DNA from: Aquabacterium sp.
Lineage (GTDB): Bacteria > Pseudomonadota > Gammaproteobacteria > Burkholderiales > Burkholderiaceae_C
Reading direction: 5' to 3'
Assembly (NCBI RefSeq): GCF_030652515.1
Contig: NZ_JAUSAR010000079.1
Span: forward strand, 21,067-85,066
DNA length: 64,000 nucleotides
Shown: in pieces, positions 50,581 to 59,907 of the stretch
Layout of the letters: each line of letters starts with the position of its first letter
Position numbering within the stretch: the first letter of the stretch is position 1
Translations under genes and position numbers: made by a program
The notes under the pieces: model-generated
Database searches by the model: none
What the model was told of the DNA's origin: nothing
The model's input: only the letters and a program-made list of their open reading frames with translations

Positions 50581-51195
50581 ATGACTGCTCCTTCACCCCG
50601 TCGCTGGCTGAGCGTTTTGGCCACCGCCACGATCGTCGTGTCCCTGTCGGGCTGCGGCTACAACGAATTCCAGTCCCTGGACGAGGCCAACAAATCGGCG
50701 TGGTCCGAAGTGCTCAACCAGTACCAACGGCGCGCCGACCTCATCCCCAATGTCGTCAGCACCGTCAAGGGTGAGGCCAATTTCGAACAGGAAACCTTGA
50801 CCAAGGTCGTTGAAGCGCGCTCCAAGGCCACCAGCATCCAGGCCACGCCCGAGTTGATCAACGACCCGGCCGCCTTTCAGAAATTCCAGGCGGCCCAAGG
50901 CGAGTTGTCGAGCGCACTGTCGCGCCTGCTGGTCGTCACTGAAAACTACCCCAACCTGAAGGCCAACCAGGGCTTCCAGGATCTGCGCGTGCAACTGGAA
51001 GGCACGGAGAACCGCATCACCGTGGCCCGCAACCGCTACATCAAGACGGTGCAGGACTACAACGTCAAGGTGCGCAGCTTTCCCACCAACCTGACGGCCA
51101 AGGTCTTCAACTACGAGCCCAAGCCCAGTTTCACGGTGCAGAACGAGGCGCAGATTTCATCGCCCCCCGTGGTCGATTTCAACACCAAGAAGTGA
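50581..51195 (+). CDS. lemA: LemA family lipoprotein
   Basis: A 204-residue protein. A lipoprotein signal ends with the lipobox LSGC (C24 of LSGCGYNEFQ). The mature part is a four-helix bundle with the LemA signatures LDEANKSAWSEVLNQYQRRADLIPNVV and FQDLRVQLEGTENRITVARNRY (family landmarks). It probably sits on the periplasmic membrane face. LemA is regularly encoded next to TPM-domain genes, as here: two follow within 13 bp. The exact role is not settled. Confidence 0.92.
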   Translation: MTAPSPRRWLSVLATATIVVSLSGCGYNEFQSLDEANKSAWSEVLNQYQRRADLIPNVVSTVKGEANFEQETLTKVVEARSKATSIQATPELINDPAAFQKFQAAQGELSSALSRLLVVTENYPNLKANQGFQDLRVQLEGTENRITVARNRYIKTVQDYNVKVRSFPTNLTAKVFNYEPKPSFTVQNEAQISSPPVVDFNTKK

Positions 51196-51208
51196 TCGGC
51201 GCCCCATC

Positions 51209-52141
51209 GTGAGGCGCATGCAGTCCTGGCCCTGGTGGCTGCACTGGACACTGGCTGGTCTGACCTCGCTCCTGCTGCTGGCCACCGGACCGGCACTGGC
51301 AGCCGACGAAGCGGGCGTGCAGCCCGTGCCCGCGCTCAACGGCCGGGTCATCGATCAGACCAGCACCCTGAGCGAAGCCCAGCGCGTGGCATTGGACACC
51401 AAACTGGCGGGCATCGAAACCCGGCTGGGCACGCAGATGGTGGTGCTGATAGTGCCGTCCACCCAACCCGAAGACATCGCCGCTTACGCCCAGCGGGTGG
51501 GTGAGGCCTGGAAGATCGGGCGCCGTGAGGTGGGCGACGGGCTGTTGCTGGTGGTGGCCAAGAATGACCGCCGCGTGCGCATCGAGGTGGCCAAGACCCT
51601 GGAGGGCGCCATCCCCGACCTGGCCGCCAAGCAGATCATCACCCGGGCCATCACGCCCGCCTTCAAGGCCGGTGACTATGCAGGCGGCTTGAATCTGGCC
51701 ATTGATCAATTGGCCGCGCGTGTCCAGGGCGAGAGCCTGCCACTGCCGAGCCAGTCTGTTGGCAAGGCACCGCCAGACACCGGTTTCCAGTGGAATGACC
51801 TGGGCGTGTTCCTGTTCATCGGCGTGCCCGTGGTGGGCGCCCTGCTGACCTCGGTGCTCGGCCGCAAGGCGGGCTCCTTGACCTCGGGCCTGGTCGTTGG
51901 CGGGCTGGGCTGGGTGGTGACCACCAGCACGCTGATCGCCCTGGGCGTGGGCTTGGCCTCGGCCGTGGTCGTGGCGGCCATGGCCAGCGGCGCATCCCGA
52001 GGACGCGGTGGCCCCTTCATGGGGGGCGGCGGGTTCGGTGGGGGTGGTTTTGGCGGAGGGGGCTTTGGCGGCGGTGGCGGCGGGTTCTCATCTGGTGGTG
52101 GTGGCGATTTCGGTGGTGGAGGGGCATCCGGTGACTGGTGA
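51209..52141 (+). CDS. TPM-domain protein with glycine-rich tail (YgcG family)
   Basis: A 310-residue exported protein. The signal peptide ends near ALAADEAG; the start is GTG 51209 or ATG 51218. A TPM domain occupies about residues 50-165 (VIDQTSTLSEAQRVALDTKL, ISVPSTQPEDIAAYA region). A hydrophobic part (about 195-260) with two membrane segments follows, and the C-terminus is a glycine-rich tail (about 270-310). TPM proteins are linked to photosystem repair in plants and to envelope functions in bacteria. Cotranscribed with lemA. Confidence 0.88.
   Translation: MRRMQSWPWWLHWTLAGLTSLLLLATGPALAADEAGVQPVPALNGRVIDQTSTLSEAQRVALDTKLAGIETRLGTQMVVLIVPSTQPEDIAAYAQRVGEAWKIGRREVGDGLLLVVAKNDRRVRIEVAKTLEGAIPDLAAKQIITRAITPAFKAGDYAGGLNLAIDQLAARVQGESLPLPSQSVGKAPPDTGFQWNDLGVFLFIGVPVVGALLTSVLGRKAGSLTSGLVVGGLGWVVTTSTLIALGVGLASAVVVAAMASGASRGRGGPFMGGGGFGGGGFGGGGFGGGGGGFSSGGGGDFGGGGASGDW
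52021..52138 (+). repeat. Low-complexity glycine-codon repeat
   Basis: This stretch consists mainly of GGN codons encoding repeated Gly-Gly-Gly-Phe-type units (GGGGFGGGGFGGGG). It is the C-terminal tail of the preceding gene and may be prone to length change by slippage. Confidence 0.8.
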
Positions 52142-52661
52142 ATCCAGGGCTTTGGCCCACCCTCTGCTGCGCTGGGCAAGGCACCTGTGGACCGACGAAG
52201 GTGATGTGCGTCGGCACTTGGGCGTGGCCGGATTGAGCCGCCTGCAAGCTCAAGTGCGCGCGAGCGAAGTGAAGCACCTGGGCGAATTGCGCCTGTGCAT
52301 CGAAGGCGGCCTGAGCTGGCAAGACCTGAGAGACGGGCAAACCGCCCGATCGCGCGCACTGCAGCTTTTCAGCACCCTGCGTGTGTGGGACACCGAGCAC
52401 AACAATGGCGTGCTGATCTACCTGCTGCTGGCCGACCACCGCATCGAGATCCTGGCCGACCGAGGCATCATGGCCCGCGCAGGCCATGAGCCCTGGGCCC
52501 ACATCGCCCAGCAGTTGGCGGCCAGCCTGCACGATGGTCAATTTGAACAAGGCCTGAGTCACGCCATCGAGGCCGTCACGCAATTGCTGGCGGCTCACTT
52601 CCCGGCGGATCCCGATCATGACAATCCCAATGAGCTGCCGGACAAGGTGGTGGTGATCTGA
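52131..52661 (+). CDS. TPM-domain protein, soluble
   Basis: A 176-residue protein starting at GTG 52131, with GGAGG six bases upstream inside the previous gene; the two overlap by 11 bp. Residues about 40-150 form a TPM domain (LRLCIEGGLSWQDLRDGQTA, NNGVLIYLLLADHRIEILADRG). No signal peptide is seen, so it may act at the cytoplasmic face. The GTG start is used because no ATG in frame lies closer to the conserved region. Confidence 0.82.
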   Translation: MTGESRALAHPLLRWARHLWTDEGDVRRHLGVAGLSRLQAQVRASEVKHLGELRLCIEGGLSWQDLRDGQTARSRALQLFSTLRVWDTEHNNGVLIYLLLADHRIEILADRGIMARAGHEPWAHIAQQLAASLHDGQFEQGLSHAIEAVTQLLAAHFPADPDHDNPNELPDKVVVI

Positions 52662-52693
52662 GGGTGCTGCAGCCCCACCGCTAGACTGGCACC

Positions 52694-53338
52694 ATGAAAG
52701 CCGCCGACATCGCCCCATTTTTCGCCACGCTGCAAGCCGCCAATCCCAACCCCGAAACCGAGTTGGACTACAGCACGCCTTTCGAGCTGCTGACCGCCGT
52801 GCTGCTCTCAGCCCAGGCCACCGACGTGGGCGTGAACAAGGCCACCAGGAAGCTGTTTCCGGTGGCCAACACACCGCAGAAGATCCTCGATCTGGGCTTT
52901 GAAGGCTTGTGCGAATACATCAAGACCATTGGCCTGTACCGCAGCAAGGCCAAACACTTGCTGCTGACCTGCCAGATGCTCATTGACCTGCATGGGGGCG
53001 AAGTGCCGCGCAGCCGCGAGGCCCTGGAGGCCCTGCCCGGCGTGGGCCGCAAGACCGCCAACGTGGTGCTGAACGTGGCCTTTGGCGAACACACCCTGGC
53101 GGTGGACACGCACATCTTCCGCATCGGCAACCGCACCGGCCTGGCCCCGGGCAAGACGCCGCTGGCGGTGGAGCTGAAACTGCTCAAGCGCGTGCCACCG
53201 GCCTACCTGCAGCACGCCCACCATTGGTTGATCCTGCATGGGCGCTATGTGTGCCAGGCGCGCAAGCCACGCTGCTGGGAATGCAGCGTGACCCACTACT
53301 GCTCGTTCAAGCCCAAGACGCCCGCGCCGGCGTCCTGA
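52694..53338 (+). CDS. nth: Endonuclease III
   Basis: A 214-residue DNA glycosylase/AP lyase for oxidised pyrimidines. The HhH motif with the catalytic lysine reads LPGVGRKTANVVLNVAFG, and the catalytic aspartate is in LAVDTHIFRIGNR. The 4Fe-4S loop is CQARKPRCWECSVTHYC. Length is normal. The gene follows the TPM gene by 32 bp and converges on the SGNH hydrolase gene with 10 bp between stops. Confidence 0.97.
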   Translation: MKAADIAPFFATLQAANPNPETELDYSTPFELLTAVLLSAQATDVGVNKATRKLFPVANTPQKILDLGFEGLCEYIKTIGLYRSKAKHLLLTCQMLIDLHGGEVPRSREALEALPGVGRKTANVVLNVAFGEHTLAVDTHIFRIGNRTGLAPGKTPLAVELKLLKRVPPAYLQHAHHWLILHGRYVCQARKPRCWECSVTHYCSFKPKTPAPAS

Positions 53339-53348
53339 TGCGTTGGCG

Positions 53349-54317
53349 TCAAGCCGCTTTGCCGCGCTGGCGAGCAGCAGCGCCCGCGATCAACAGGCCC
53401 ACCAAGGCCAGCCCCACCGTGCTGGGCTCAGGCACCGCAGCGGCCATCGATTGCCCCATGGCCAGGTGCATCCTGGCAGTGGGGTGCACGCCATCCCACA
53501 ACGTGTACAGGTCCGGGTTGGCGCACAAGGTACCGCCCGAGCCGGTGTACTCGCCCGTCCAACACGCGGCAGTCGAGGTGCCACCCTCCGCCAGGACGAG
53601 GTCACGGGCCGCGTTCAATGCCGGGTTGGGGTCAAAGACACGGATGGTCGCGCCCGCCAGGCTGCCCTGCAGTCCCTGCATCGCCGACGTCAGATTGGTG
53701 TTGAACAGCACCGACAGGGCATGGGCCTGCGCTTGTGCCGTCGCGCCGGCATTGATCGCCTCCAGTGTGTTCGACAGGTCGGGCAGCAGAGGCACGAAGA
53801 AATCGCGCGCGCCAGCGCTGTAAAGCTGGCTCACCTGGCCGGTCAGGTTGGCGATGGCCGGCTGAACCATCGCCAGCTTGTCACCGGCCCCAAGAAAATC
53901 ATTGCCACCACCCCACAAAAAATACAGGGCCGAGGCATCGGCCGTCTTGCCCGCCGCGCTCAGGCTGCTGGTGAGTTGATCCACCTCGTTCTGGATGCCC
54001 GGCAGGCCGGGGATGCCCGCGCGGTTGCTGGTGCCGGTGAGCGCACCGCCAAAGGCGTAGTCCACCAAGGTCAGTCCGAGCGTCTGCGCCATCACCTCCA
54101 CCGCCACCGGGCCATTGCTGAAGCGGCCATTCCAGTAAGGCGCGGCAGGAATGCCAAAACCCAGTCCCGCCTTGGTGGCGGCAAAGACATTGCCGTTGTC
54201 CGACAGGCTGTCGCCAAAAGCCACGATCTGGCTGTAGGCCGCGTTGGCCGACGTGAAGGGCGATGCCATCAGGACCACGGCCGCGCCGATCGATGTGAGT
54301 GCTGTGCTGAAACGCAT
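53349..54317 (-). CDS. SGNH/GDSL esterase with PEP-CTERM sorting signal
   Basis: A 322-residue exported esterase. Signal peptide MRFSTALTSIGAAVVLMASP ends at ANA. Active-site blocks are FGDSLSDNG (nucleophile Ser), GGGNDF (block III) and DGVHPTARMH with the Asp-x-x-His pair. The C-terminus VPEPSTVGLALVGLLIAG followed by basic residues is a PEP-CTERM signal, which indicates anchoring and processing by an exosortase encoded elsewhere. GAGG precedes ATG 54317. Substrate unknown. Confidence 0.9.
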   Translation of the reverse strand: MRFSTALTSIGAAVVLMASPFTSANAAYSQIVAFGDSLSDNGNVFAATKAGLGFGIPAAPYWNGRFSNGPVAVEVMAQTLGLTLVDYAFGGALTGTSNRAGIPGLPGIQNEVDQLTSSLSAAGKTADASALYFLWGGGNDFLGAGDKLAMVQPAIANLTGQVSQLYSAGARDFFVPLLPDLSNTLEAINAGATAQAQAHALSVLFNTNLTSAMQGLQGSLAGATIRVFDPNPALNAARDLVLAEGGTSTAACWTGEYTGSGGTLCANPDLYTLWDGVHPTARMHLAMGQSMAAAVPEPSTVGLALVGLLIAGAAARQRGKAA

Positions 54318-54359
54318 GGTTTGAATCCTCAGTGATTTTTGAATGGTGGAATTCAAACT

Positions 54360-55274
54360 CTATCTCAAGCCAGACACAAGCCCCTCGCGCACCGTGGGGC
54401 AATGCAGCTTCAACCTCAATTCCGCATGCAGGCGCTGGTTGTCCAGCCGCCGGGACTCGCTCAAGAAAGACATCTGCATCGGCGACATGGCCAGCGCGGC
54501 CTCGGCCCGACTCAGGCGTGGCGGGCGCGGCAAACCGCACAGGTCGGCCACCAGGTCGAAGTAATCGCCCATCAGCATCGTCTGGTCATCGCAAGCGTGC
54601 ACGACGCGGCCCGGGCGCCCTCGCCACAGCGCGGCCACGCAGGCTCGCGCCAGGTCATCGGCCTGGATGTGGTTGGTGAAGACGTCGTCTTCGCAGTTCA
54701 ACACAGGTGAGCCTTTGAGCACACGGTCTCGGGGATGGCCACCCTCGCGGTCCACCGCGTAGATGCCGGGAATGCGCAGGATGCTGGCACGCACACCAGC
54801 CCGACGCCCCCACCACCGCACCAGGGCTTCCGCATGAACACGGCGCTGGGCGCGGGGCGTGGCGGGCGCAACGGTGCGGGTCTCATCGAAGCGGGCACCA
54901 CCCGCGTTGCCATAGACCCCCGTGGTACTGCCATACACCATGCTGCGCACGCGGCCGCGTCGGGACAAGGCCTGCAGCAGATGGCGCGTGCGCGTGTCCT
55001 CGCTGCCTTGCCCTGGCGGCGGCGCCAGGTGCACCACCCGTGTTGCCAGCCCCGCCAATCTGGCCAGGGTGGCAGGCTGATCCAGGTTGCCGACCAATGG
55101 CACCAGACCCGCCTGGCGTAACACCTGTGCGCGCTCAGGCTGCGAGGTCAGGGCCAGCACGCGGCAACGCGGCAACAACTCGCGCGCCACGCGCAAACCG
55201 ACATCGCCGCAGCCCACGATCAACACACGGGTCTGGCGAAAGCGGGCGGGGCGGCTGAAAGAAGGACCGGGCAT
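54360..55274 (-). CDS. SDR-type NAD(P)-dependent epimerase/dehydratase family protein
   Basis: A 304-residue extended short-chain dehydrogenase of the YeeZ-like type. The nucleotide-binding motif GCGDVGLR is near residue 21 (VLIVGCGDVG). The active-site region has VYGSTTGVYG, lacking the usual YxxxK tyrosine-lysine spacing, and the C-terminal half contains NHIQADDLARACVAAL. It probably binds NAD(P) and a sugar or related metabolite, but the reaction is not known. It is divergent from the reductase gene, with 50 bp between starts. Confidence 0.85.
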   Translation of the reverse strand: MPGPSFSRPARFRQTRVLIVGCGDVGLRVARELLPRCRVLALTSQPERAQVLRQAGLVPLVGNLDQPATLARLAGLATRVVHLAPPPGQGSEDTRTRHLLQALSRRGRVRSMVYGSTTGVYGNAGGARFDETRTVAPATPRAQRRVHAEALVRWWGRRAGVRASILRIPGIYAVDREGGHPRDRVLKGSPVLNCEDDVFTNHIQADDLARACVAALWRGRPGRVVHACDDQTMLMGDYFDLVADLCGLPRPPRLSRAEAALAMSPMQMSFLSESRRLDNQRLHAELRLKLHCPTVREGLVSGLR

Positions 55275-55324
55275 GGGTGGCTGAGGGACAATGGGAGGCC
55301 ATTTTGACCGCAGTGGAGCGCGTT

Positions 55325-56389
55325 TTGAGCTTTTCCGTGACCATCCTGCCCAGTGGGCGCCAATTCTTGATGCAACGCGACGAGACCGTGCTGAGCGCGG
55401 CCATCAGCGACAACGTCGGCCTGCCCTATGGCTGCAAGGACGGCGCCTGCGGCTCGTGCAAATGCAAGCTGCTCGAAGGCCGCGTGATCCATGGCGTGCA
55501 CCAGGCCAAGGCCTTGAGCGATGAAGAAGAAGCCACCGGCTGGATGCTGACCTGCTGCGCCACCCCCCAGACCGACCTGGTGATCGAGTCACGCCAGGTC
55601 GTGTCCGCGGGCGACTTCCCGATCCAGAAAATGCCCACCCGCGTCATCAGCCTGACCTTGGCCGCGCCCGATGTGATGGTGATGCGCCTGCAGCTGCCCA
55701 CCAACAACACCTTCGGTTTTCGCGCCGGGCAGTACATCGAGTTCATCCTGAAGGATGGCAGCCGACGCAGTTACTCGATGGCCAATGCGCTGAGCACCGC
55801 GACCACCACCGTGGAGGGCGCCGCCCCCCTCACCAGCATCGAGCTGCACCTGCGCCACATGCCCGGCGGCAAGTTCACCGACCAGGTGTTCGGCACGATG
55901 AAGGAGAAAGAGATCCTGCGCATCGAGGGCCCCTACGGCACATTCTTTTTACGGGAAGACTCCGACAAGCCCATCGTGCTGCTGGCCTCGGGCACAGGCT
56001 TCGCGCCCATCAAGGCCATCATCGAACACATGCGCGCCAAGGACATCACGCGGCCCACGGTGCTGTACTGGGGCTGCCGCAGCCGCGCAGATTTGTACCT
56101 GAACGACTGGATCGAACAAGCCGCCTCAGCCCTGCCCTGGTTGAGCTATGTGCCGGTGCTGTCCGAACCCAAACCGGGCGACAACTGGACGGGCCGCGTG
56201 GGCCTGGTGCACCACGCTGTCATGGACGACCTGCCCGACCTGTCAGGCCACGAGGTCTATGCCTGCGGCGCGCCGGTGATGGTGCAAGTGGCCCAGCGTG
56301 ACTTCGTGAACCTGCATGGCCTGCCTGCCGAGTTCTTCTTCGCCGATGCCTTCACCAGCGAGGCCGACAAGGCTCACAACCCCAAGTAA
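55325..56389 (+). CDS. [2Fe-2S]/FAD reductase of the CDP-glucoseen-reductase type
   Basis: A 354-residue electron-transfer flavoprotein. An N-terminal plant-type ferredoxin domain carries the cluster motif CKDGACGSCKC and a later C in LTCCA. A ferredoxin-NADP+ reductase module follows with FAD motif RRSYSMAN and NAD(P) motif GTGFAPIKAIIEH. The start is TTG 55325, with GGAG six bases upstream and family start LSFSVTILPSGR; GTG 55277 would be longer. In Burkholderiales these genes are common and serve as general ferredoxin-type reductases. The 3' end overlaps livF by 16 bp. Confidence 0.88.
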   Translation: MSFSVTILPSGRQFLMQRDETVLSAAISDNVGLPYGCKDGACGSCKCKLLEGRVIHGVHQAKALSDEEEATGWMLTCCATPQTDLVIESRQVVSAGDFPIQKMPTRVISLTLAAPDVMVMRLQLPTNNTFGFRAGQYIEFILKDGSRRSYSMANALSTATTTVEGAAPLTSIELHLRHMPGGKFTDQVFGTMKEKEILRIEGPYGTFFLREDSDKPIVLLASGTGFAPIKAIIEHMRAKDITRPTVLYWGCRSRADLYLNDWIEQAASALPWLSYVPVLSEPKPGDNWTGRVGLVHHAVMDDLPDLSGHEVYACGAPVMVQVAQRDFVNLHGLPAEFFFADAFTSEADKAHNPK

Positions 56390-57084
56390 GCGGCCTGCAC
56401 CTGCGGGTCGTTCAACAGGCTTTGCGCAGGGCCTTCCAGCACCAGTTCGCCCGAGTCCATGACGTAGGCGCGGTGGGCGATCTCCAGCGCACGGTGGGCG
56501 TTCTGCTCGACCAGCAACACGGTCACACCTTGCTTGGCGATGTCGGTGATGACCTCGAAGATCTTGTCGACCATCAGCGGCGCCAGGCCCATCGACGGCT
56601 CGTCCAGCAGCAAGAGCTTGGGGCGCGCCAGCAAGGCCCGGCCCATGGCCAGCATCTGCTGCTCACCACCCGACAAGGTGCCCGCCAGTTGGCGATGCCG
56701 CTCTTTCAGACGCGGAAAGCGTTGGTAGACGGATTCCATGTCCGCGTTGACTTCGCGGTCACGGCGCAGGTAGGCGCCCATGCGCAGGTTCTCGTCGATG
56801 GTCATGCGCGTGAAGATGCCGCGCCCTTCGGGCACCATGACCAGGCCTTGTGCGACCAGGTCCCAAGCGCCCTGCCCTTTGAGGCTGCGGCCCTGGTAAA
56901 GCACTTCGCCCGATTGAGGTTGCAGCAAGCCGCAGATGGCTTTCAAGGTGGTGGTCTTGCCAGCGCCATTGGCGCCGATCAGGCTGACCAATTCGCCCTC
57001 TTGCAAGGACAGGTTCAAGCCCTTGACGGCCTGGATGCCGCCATAGGCCACGCTCAATTGGCGCAGGTCCAGCAAGGCGCTCAT
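56374..57084 (-). CDS. livF: Branched-chain amino acid ABC transporter ATP-binding protein LivF
   Basis: A 236-residue ABC ATPase. Walker A is GANGAGKTT, the signature is LSGGEQQMLAMGRAL, and Walker B is LLLLDEPSMGLAP. Its small size and the VPEGRGIFTRMT element identify LivF. It couples ATP hydrolysis to uptake of leucine, isoleucine, valine or related compounds. The ATG overlaps the livG stop (ATGA at 57081-57084). It is the last gene of the livHMGF unit. Confidence 0.95.
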   Translation of the reverse strand: MSALLDLRQLSVAYGGIQAVKGLNLSLQEGELVSLIGANGAGKTTTLKAICGLLQPQSGEVLYQGRSLKGQGAWDLVAQGLVMVPEGRGIFTRMTIDENLRMGAYLRRDREVNADMESVYQRFPRLKERHRQLAGTLSGGEQQMLAMGRALLARPKLLLLDEPSMGLAPLMVDKIFEVITDIAKQGVTVLLVEQNAHRALEIAHRAYVMDSGELVLEGPAQSLLNDPQVQAAYLGL

Positions 57085-57869
57085 GCCGGTGCCCCTTGGT
57101 GAGTGGCCGCCGTGCCCAGGTAGGCCTCGATCACGGCCGGATCGCACTGCACCTCGGCGGGCGTGCCGCAGGCGATCAGCTTGCCCTGGTCCAGCACCGT
57201 CACACAATCGCACAAGCCCATCACCAGCTTCACATCGTGTTCGATCAACAGGATGGCGCGGCCCTGGGCCTGGATGCGGCGGATCAGCTCGCGCAGTTGC
57301 AGCTTCTCGGTGGCGTTCATGCCCGCAGCGGGCTCGTCCAGCGCCAACAGGCGTGGCTCGGTGGCCAGCGCACGCGCGATCTCCAAACGGCGTTGATCAC
57401 CATAGCTCAAGGTGTGGGCCGTCTGGTTCGCCACGGCGCCCAGGCCGACGAACTCCAGCAAGGCCTGGGCATCGCGGGTGATGCTCGCTTCTTCGCGCAC
57501 GAAGGCAGGCGTGCGCAACACCGCCTGCCACCAGCCCACCGTGGTCCGCACGTGGCGGCCCACGCGGACGTTGTCCAGCGCCGTCATGTGGGCGAACAGG
57601 CGGATGTTCTGAAACGTGCGCGCGATGCCGGCCTTGGCCACCTTGTGGACCACCGTGGGTTTGTAGCGCCGCCCTGCCAGTTCGAACCGGCCTTGGTCCG
57701 ACGGCACCAGTCCGGTGATGACATTGAAGAACGTGGTCTTGCCCGCACCATTGGGACCGATCAGGCCGTGTACTTGGCCAGGCTGGATGCTCAAGCCCAC
57801 ACCGCTCAAGGCCTGGACACCGCCAAAGCGCTTGGACACGTTGGCCACCTGCAGCAAGGCTTCGCTCAT
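57081..57869 (-). CDS. livG: Branched-chain amino acid ABC transporter ATP-binding protein LivG
   Basis: A 262-residue ABC ATPase. Walker A is GPNGAGKTTFFN, the signature is LSYGDQRRLEIARAL, and Walker B LLALDEPAAGMNATE. LivG-type helical domain with VVHKVAKAGIARTFQNIRLF. Its start overlaps the livM stop (ATGA). It pairs with LivF as the ATPase dimer. Confidence 0.95.
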   Translation of the reverse strand: MSEALLQVANVSKRFGGVQALSGVGLSIQPGQVHGLIGPNGAGKTTFFNVITGLVPSDQGRFELAGRRYKPTVVHKVAKAGIARTFQNIRLFAHMTALDNVRVGRHVRTTVGWWQAVLRTPAFVREEASITRDAQALLEFVGLGAVANQTAHTLSYGDQRRLEIARALATEPRLLALDEPAAGMNATEKLQLRELIRRIQAQGRAILLIEHDVKLVMGLCDCVTVLDQGKLIACGTPAEVQCDPAVIEAYLGTAATHQGAPA

Positions 57870-58957
57870 GCCGAGGCCCTCGCCTGGTCTTCATGCCGTG
57901 GCGCTGGCCACAGGCCACGCGGTCGCCACAGCATGATGCTGACCATGGCCAGCGCCACCAGCAATTGCCGCAGGATGGACGCGTCCAGCCGCCCGCCCGT
58001 CATCGCCTGCAAGGGCCCGGCCACGTGGCGCAACACCTCGGGCAAAGCCGACAGCAAGAAGGCCCCCAGGATCACACCAGGCACATGGCCCGAGCCGCCC
58101 AGCACCACCATGGCCACCACCATGACCGACTCCTGCAGCGAGAACGACTCGGGCGAGACAAAGCCCTGGAAACTGGCGAACAGCACCCCGGCCATGCCGC
58201 CAAAGGTGGCGCCCAGGCCAAAGGCCAGCAGCTTGAGGTTGCGCGTGTTCAGGCCCATGGCTTTGGCCGCGATCTCATCCTCGCGGATGGCCATCCAGGC
58301 CCGGCCCAGGCGGGAGTTTTCAAGGCGCAAGCTGATGATCACCGCCAGCACCACGATGCCCAGGAAGAGGTAGTAATGCAGGGTGACCGGCTGCAGCACA
58401 TGGCCCGCGATGTGCCAGGGCTCGCCCAGGCTGACGCCAAAGATGGTGAAGGGATCGATGCTGTCGATGCCCTTGGGGCCGTTGGTGATGTTGACCGGCG
58501 CATCCAGGTTGTTCATGAACACGCGGATAATTTCGCCGAAGCCCAAGGTCACGATGGCCAGGTAGTCGCCCCGCAGCTTGAGCGTGGGCGCGCCCAGGAG
58601 CACGCCCACCAGCGCAGCCACCCCAGCACCCAAAGGAATGACGGCCCACACGGGCAGGTGCAGGCCCGCCGGGAACATGGCCGCGACCGCGGGCAAGTGG
58701 CTGCTCAAATGCGGAGAGGCCAGCAAGGCGAACAGGTAAGCGCCCACGGCGTAGAAAGCCACATAGCCCAGGTCCAGCAAGCCCGCGTAGCCCACCACGA
58801 TGTTCAGGCCCAGGGCCAGCAGGATGTAGATCAAGGACACGTCCAGGATGCGCACCCAGGCCTGGCCGAAGCCTTGGACGACCAGGGGCAGCACCAGCAA
58901 GGCCACGGTGGCCATCAGAAAGATAGGCAGCTTGTTCTTGGGGTTCATCGTCTTCAT
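57866..58957 (-). CDS. livM: Branched-chain amino acid ABC transporter permease LivM
   Basis: A 363-residue permease with about ten membrane helices. Family landmarks are LNIVVGYAGLLDLGYVAFYAVGAY, TLKLRGDYLAIVTLGFGEI and the EAA-like loop GRAWMAIREDEIAAKAMG. The last 20 residues (RGLWPAPRHEDQ) are soluble. The start ATG 58957 overlaps the livH stop (ATGA). It forms the translocation path with LivH. Confidence 0.94.
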   Translation of the reverse strand: MKTMNPKNKLPIFLMATVALLVLPLVVQGFGQAWVRILDVSLIYILLALGLNIVVGYAGLLDLGYVAFYAVGAYLFALLASPHLSSHLPAVAAMFPAGLHLPVWAVIPLGAGVAALVGVLLGAPTLKLRGDYLAIVTLGFGEIIRVFMNNLDAPVNITNGPKGIDSIDPFTIFGVSLGEPWHIAGHVLQPVTLHYYLFLGIVVLAVIISLRLENSRLGRAWMAIREDEIAAKAMGLNTRNLKLLAFGLGATFGGMAGVLFASFQGFVSPESFSLQESVMVVAMVVLGGSGHVPGVILGAFLLSALPEVLRHVAGPLQAMTGGRLDASILRQLLVALAMVSIMLWRPRGLWPAPRHEDQARASA

Positions 58958-59877
58958 GCGCGGTCGGCCACGCGCTCGCCCAGCAGGCCTTGCGGGCGCA
59001 ATGTCAGCACCAGGATCAACACGGCGAAGGCAAAGATGTCCTGGTAGTGGCTGCCCAGCACGCCACCGGTCAGGTCGCCGATGTAGCCTGCGCCCATCGA
59101 CTCGATCAGGCCCAGCAGCACGCCACCCAGCATGGCGCCCGGCAGGTTGCCGATGCCGCCAAACACCGCGGCGGTGAAGGCCTTCAGGCCGGGGAGGAAG
59201 CCCATGGTGTGCTGCACCGAGCCGTAGTTGGCGGCCCACATCACGCCCGCCAGCGCCGCCAACATGGCGCCAATGATGAAGGTGGCCGAGATCACGCGGT
59301 CAGGCCGCACACCCATCAACTGCGCCACGCGCGGGTTCTCGGAGGTGGCGCGCATGGCCCGGCCCAGGCGGGTGCCATGGATCAGCGCCATCAGGCCCGC
59401 CAGGGTCATGGCCGTGACCGCGATGATCAGGATCTGGACCAGGTTGGTCGTGGCGCCCATCACGTCAATCGGATCGTCGGGCAGCAAAATCGGGAAGGGC
59501 TTGTAGTCGGGCTTCCAGATGATCATGGCCAAGGTTTGCAGCAGCAGCGACATGCCCATGGCGGTGATCAAGGGGGCCAGGCGCGGCGCGTTGCGCAAGG
59601 GCCGGTAGGCCAGCTTTTCGATCAGGAAGTTGAGCGCCGCGCACACCACCATGGCGGCCAGCAGCGCCACCAACAGCAGCACCCAGCCGGGCCAGCCCAG
59701 CGAGCCCAGGGTAGTCACCACCGTCCAGCTCACGAGGGCACCCACCATCAGCACCTCGCCATGCGCGAAGTTGATGAGGTTGATGATGCCGTACACCATG
59801 GTGTAGCCCAAGGCCACCAAAGCGTACATGCTGCCCAGTACCAGGCCGTTGATCAGTTGTTGTATGAAGGTGTCCAC
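58954..59877 (-). CDS. livH: Branched-chain amino acid ABC transporter permease LivH
   Basis: A 307-residue permease with about eight membrane helices. Landmarks are LVLGSMYALVALGYTMVYGI at the N-terminus and the coupling loop GRAMRATSENPRVAQLMGV. It is the first gene of livHMGF in this window. No periplasmic binding protein (LivK/LivJ) is encoded within the window on either side, so the specificity of the system cannot be judged. A terminator for the preceding aldehyde dehydrogenase gene lies just upstream. Confidence 0.95.
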   Translation of the reverse strand: MDTFIQQLINGLVLGSMYALVALGYTMVYGIINLINFAHGEVLMVGALVSWTVVTTLGSLGWPGWVLLLVALLAAMVVCAALNFLIEKLAYRPLRNAPRLAPLITAMGMSLLLQTLAMIIWKPDYKPFPILLPDDPIDVMGATTNLVQILIIAVTAMTLAGLMALIHGTRLGRAMRATSENPRVAQLMGVRPDRVISATFIIGAMLAALAGVMWAANYGSVQHTMGFLPGLKAFTAAVFGGIGNLPGAMLGGVLLGLIESMGAGYIGDLTGGVLGSHYQDIFAFAVLILVLTLRPQGLLGERVADRA

Positions 59878-59907
59878 AGCTCGTTCACATGCAAAACCGA
59901 CACATGC

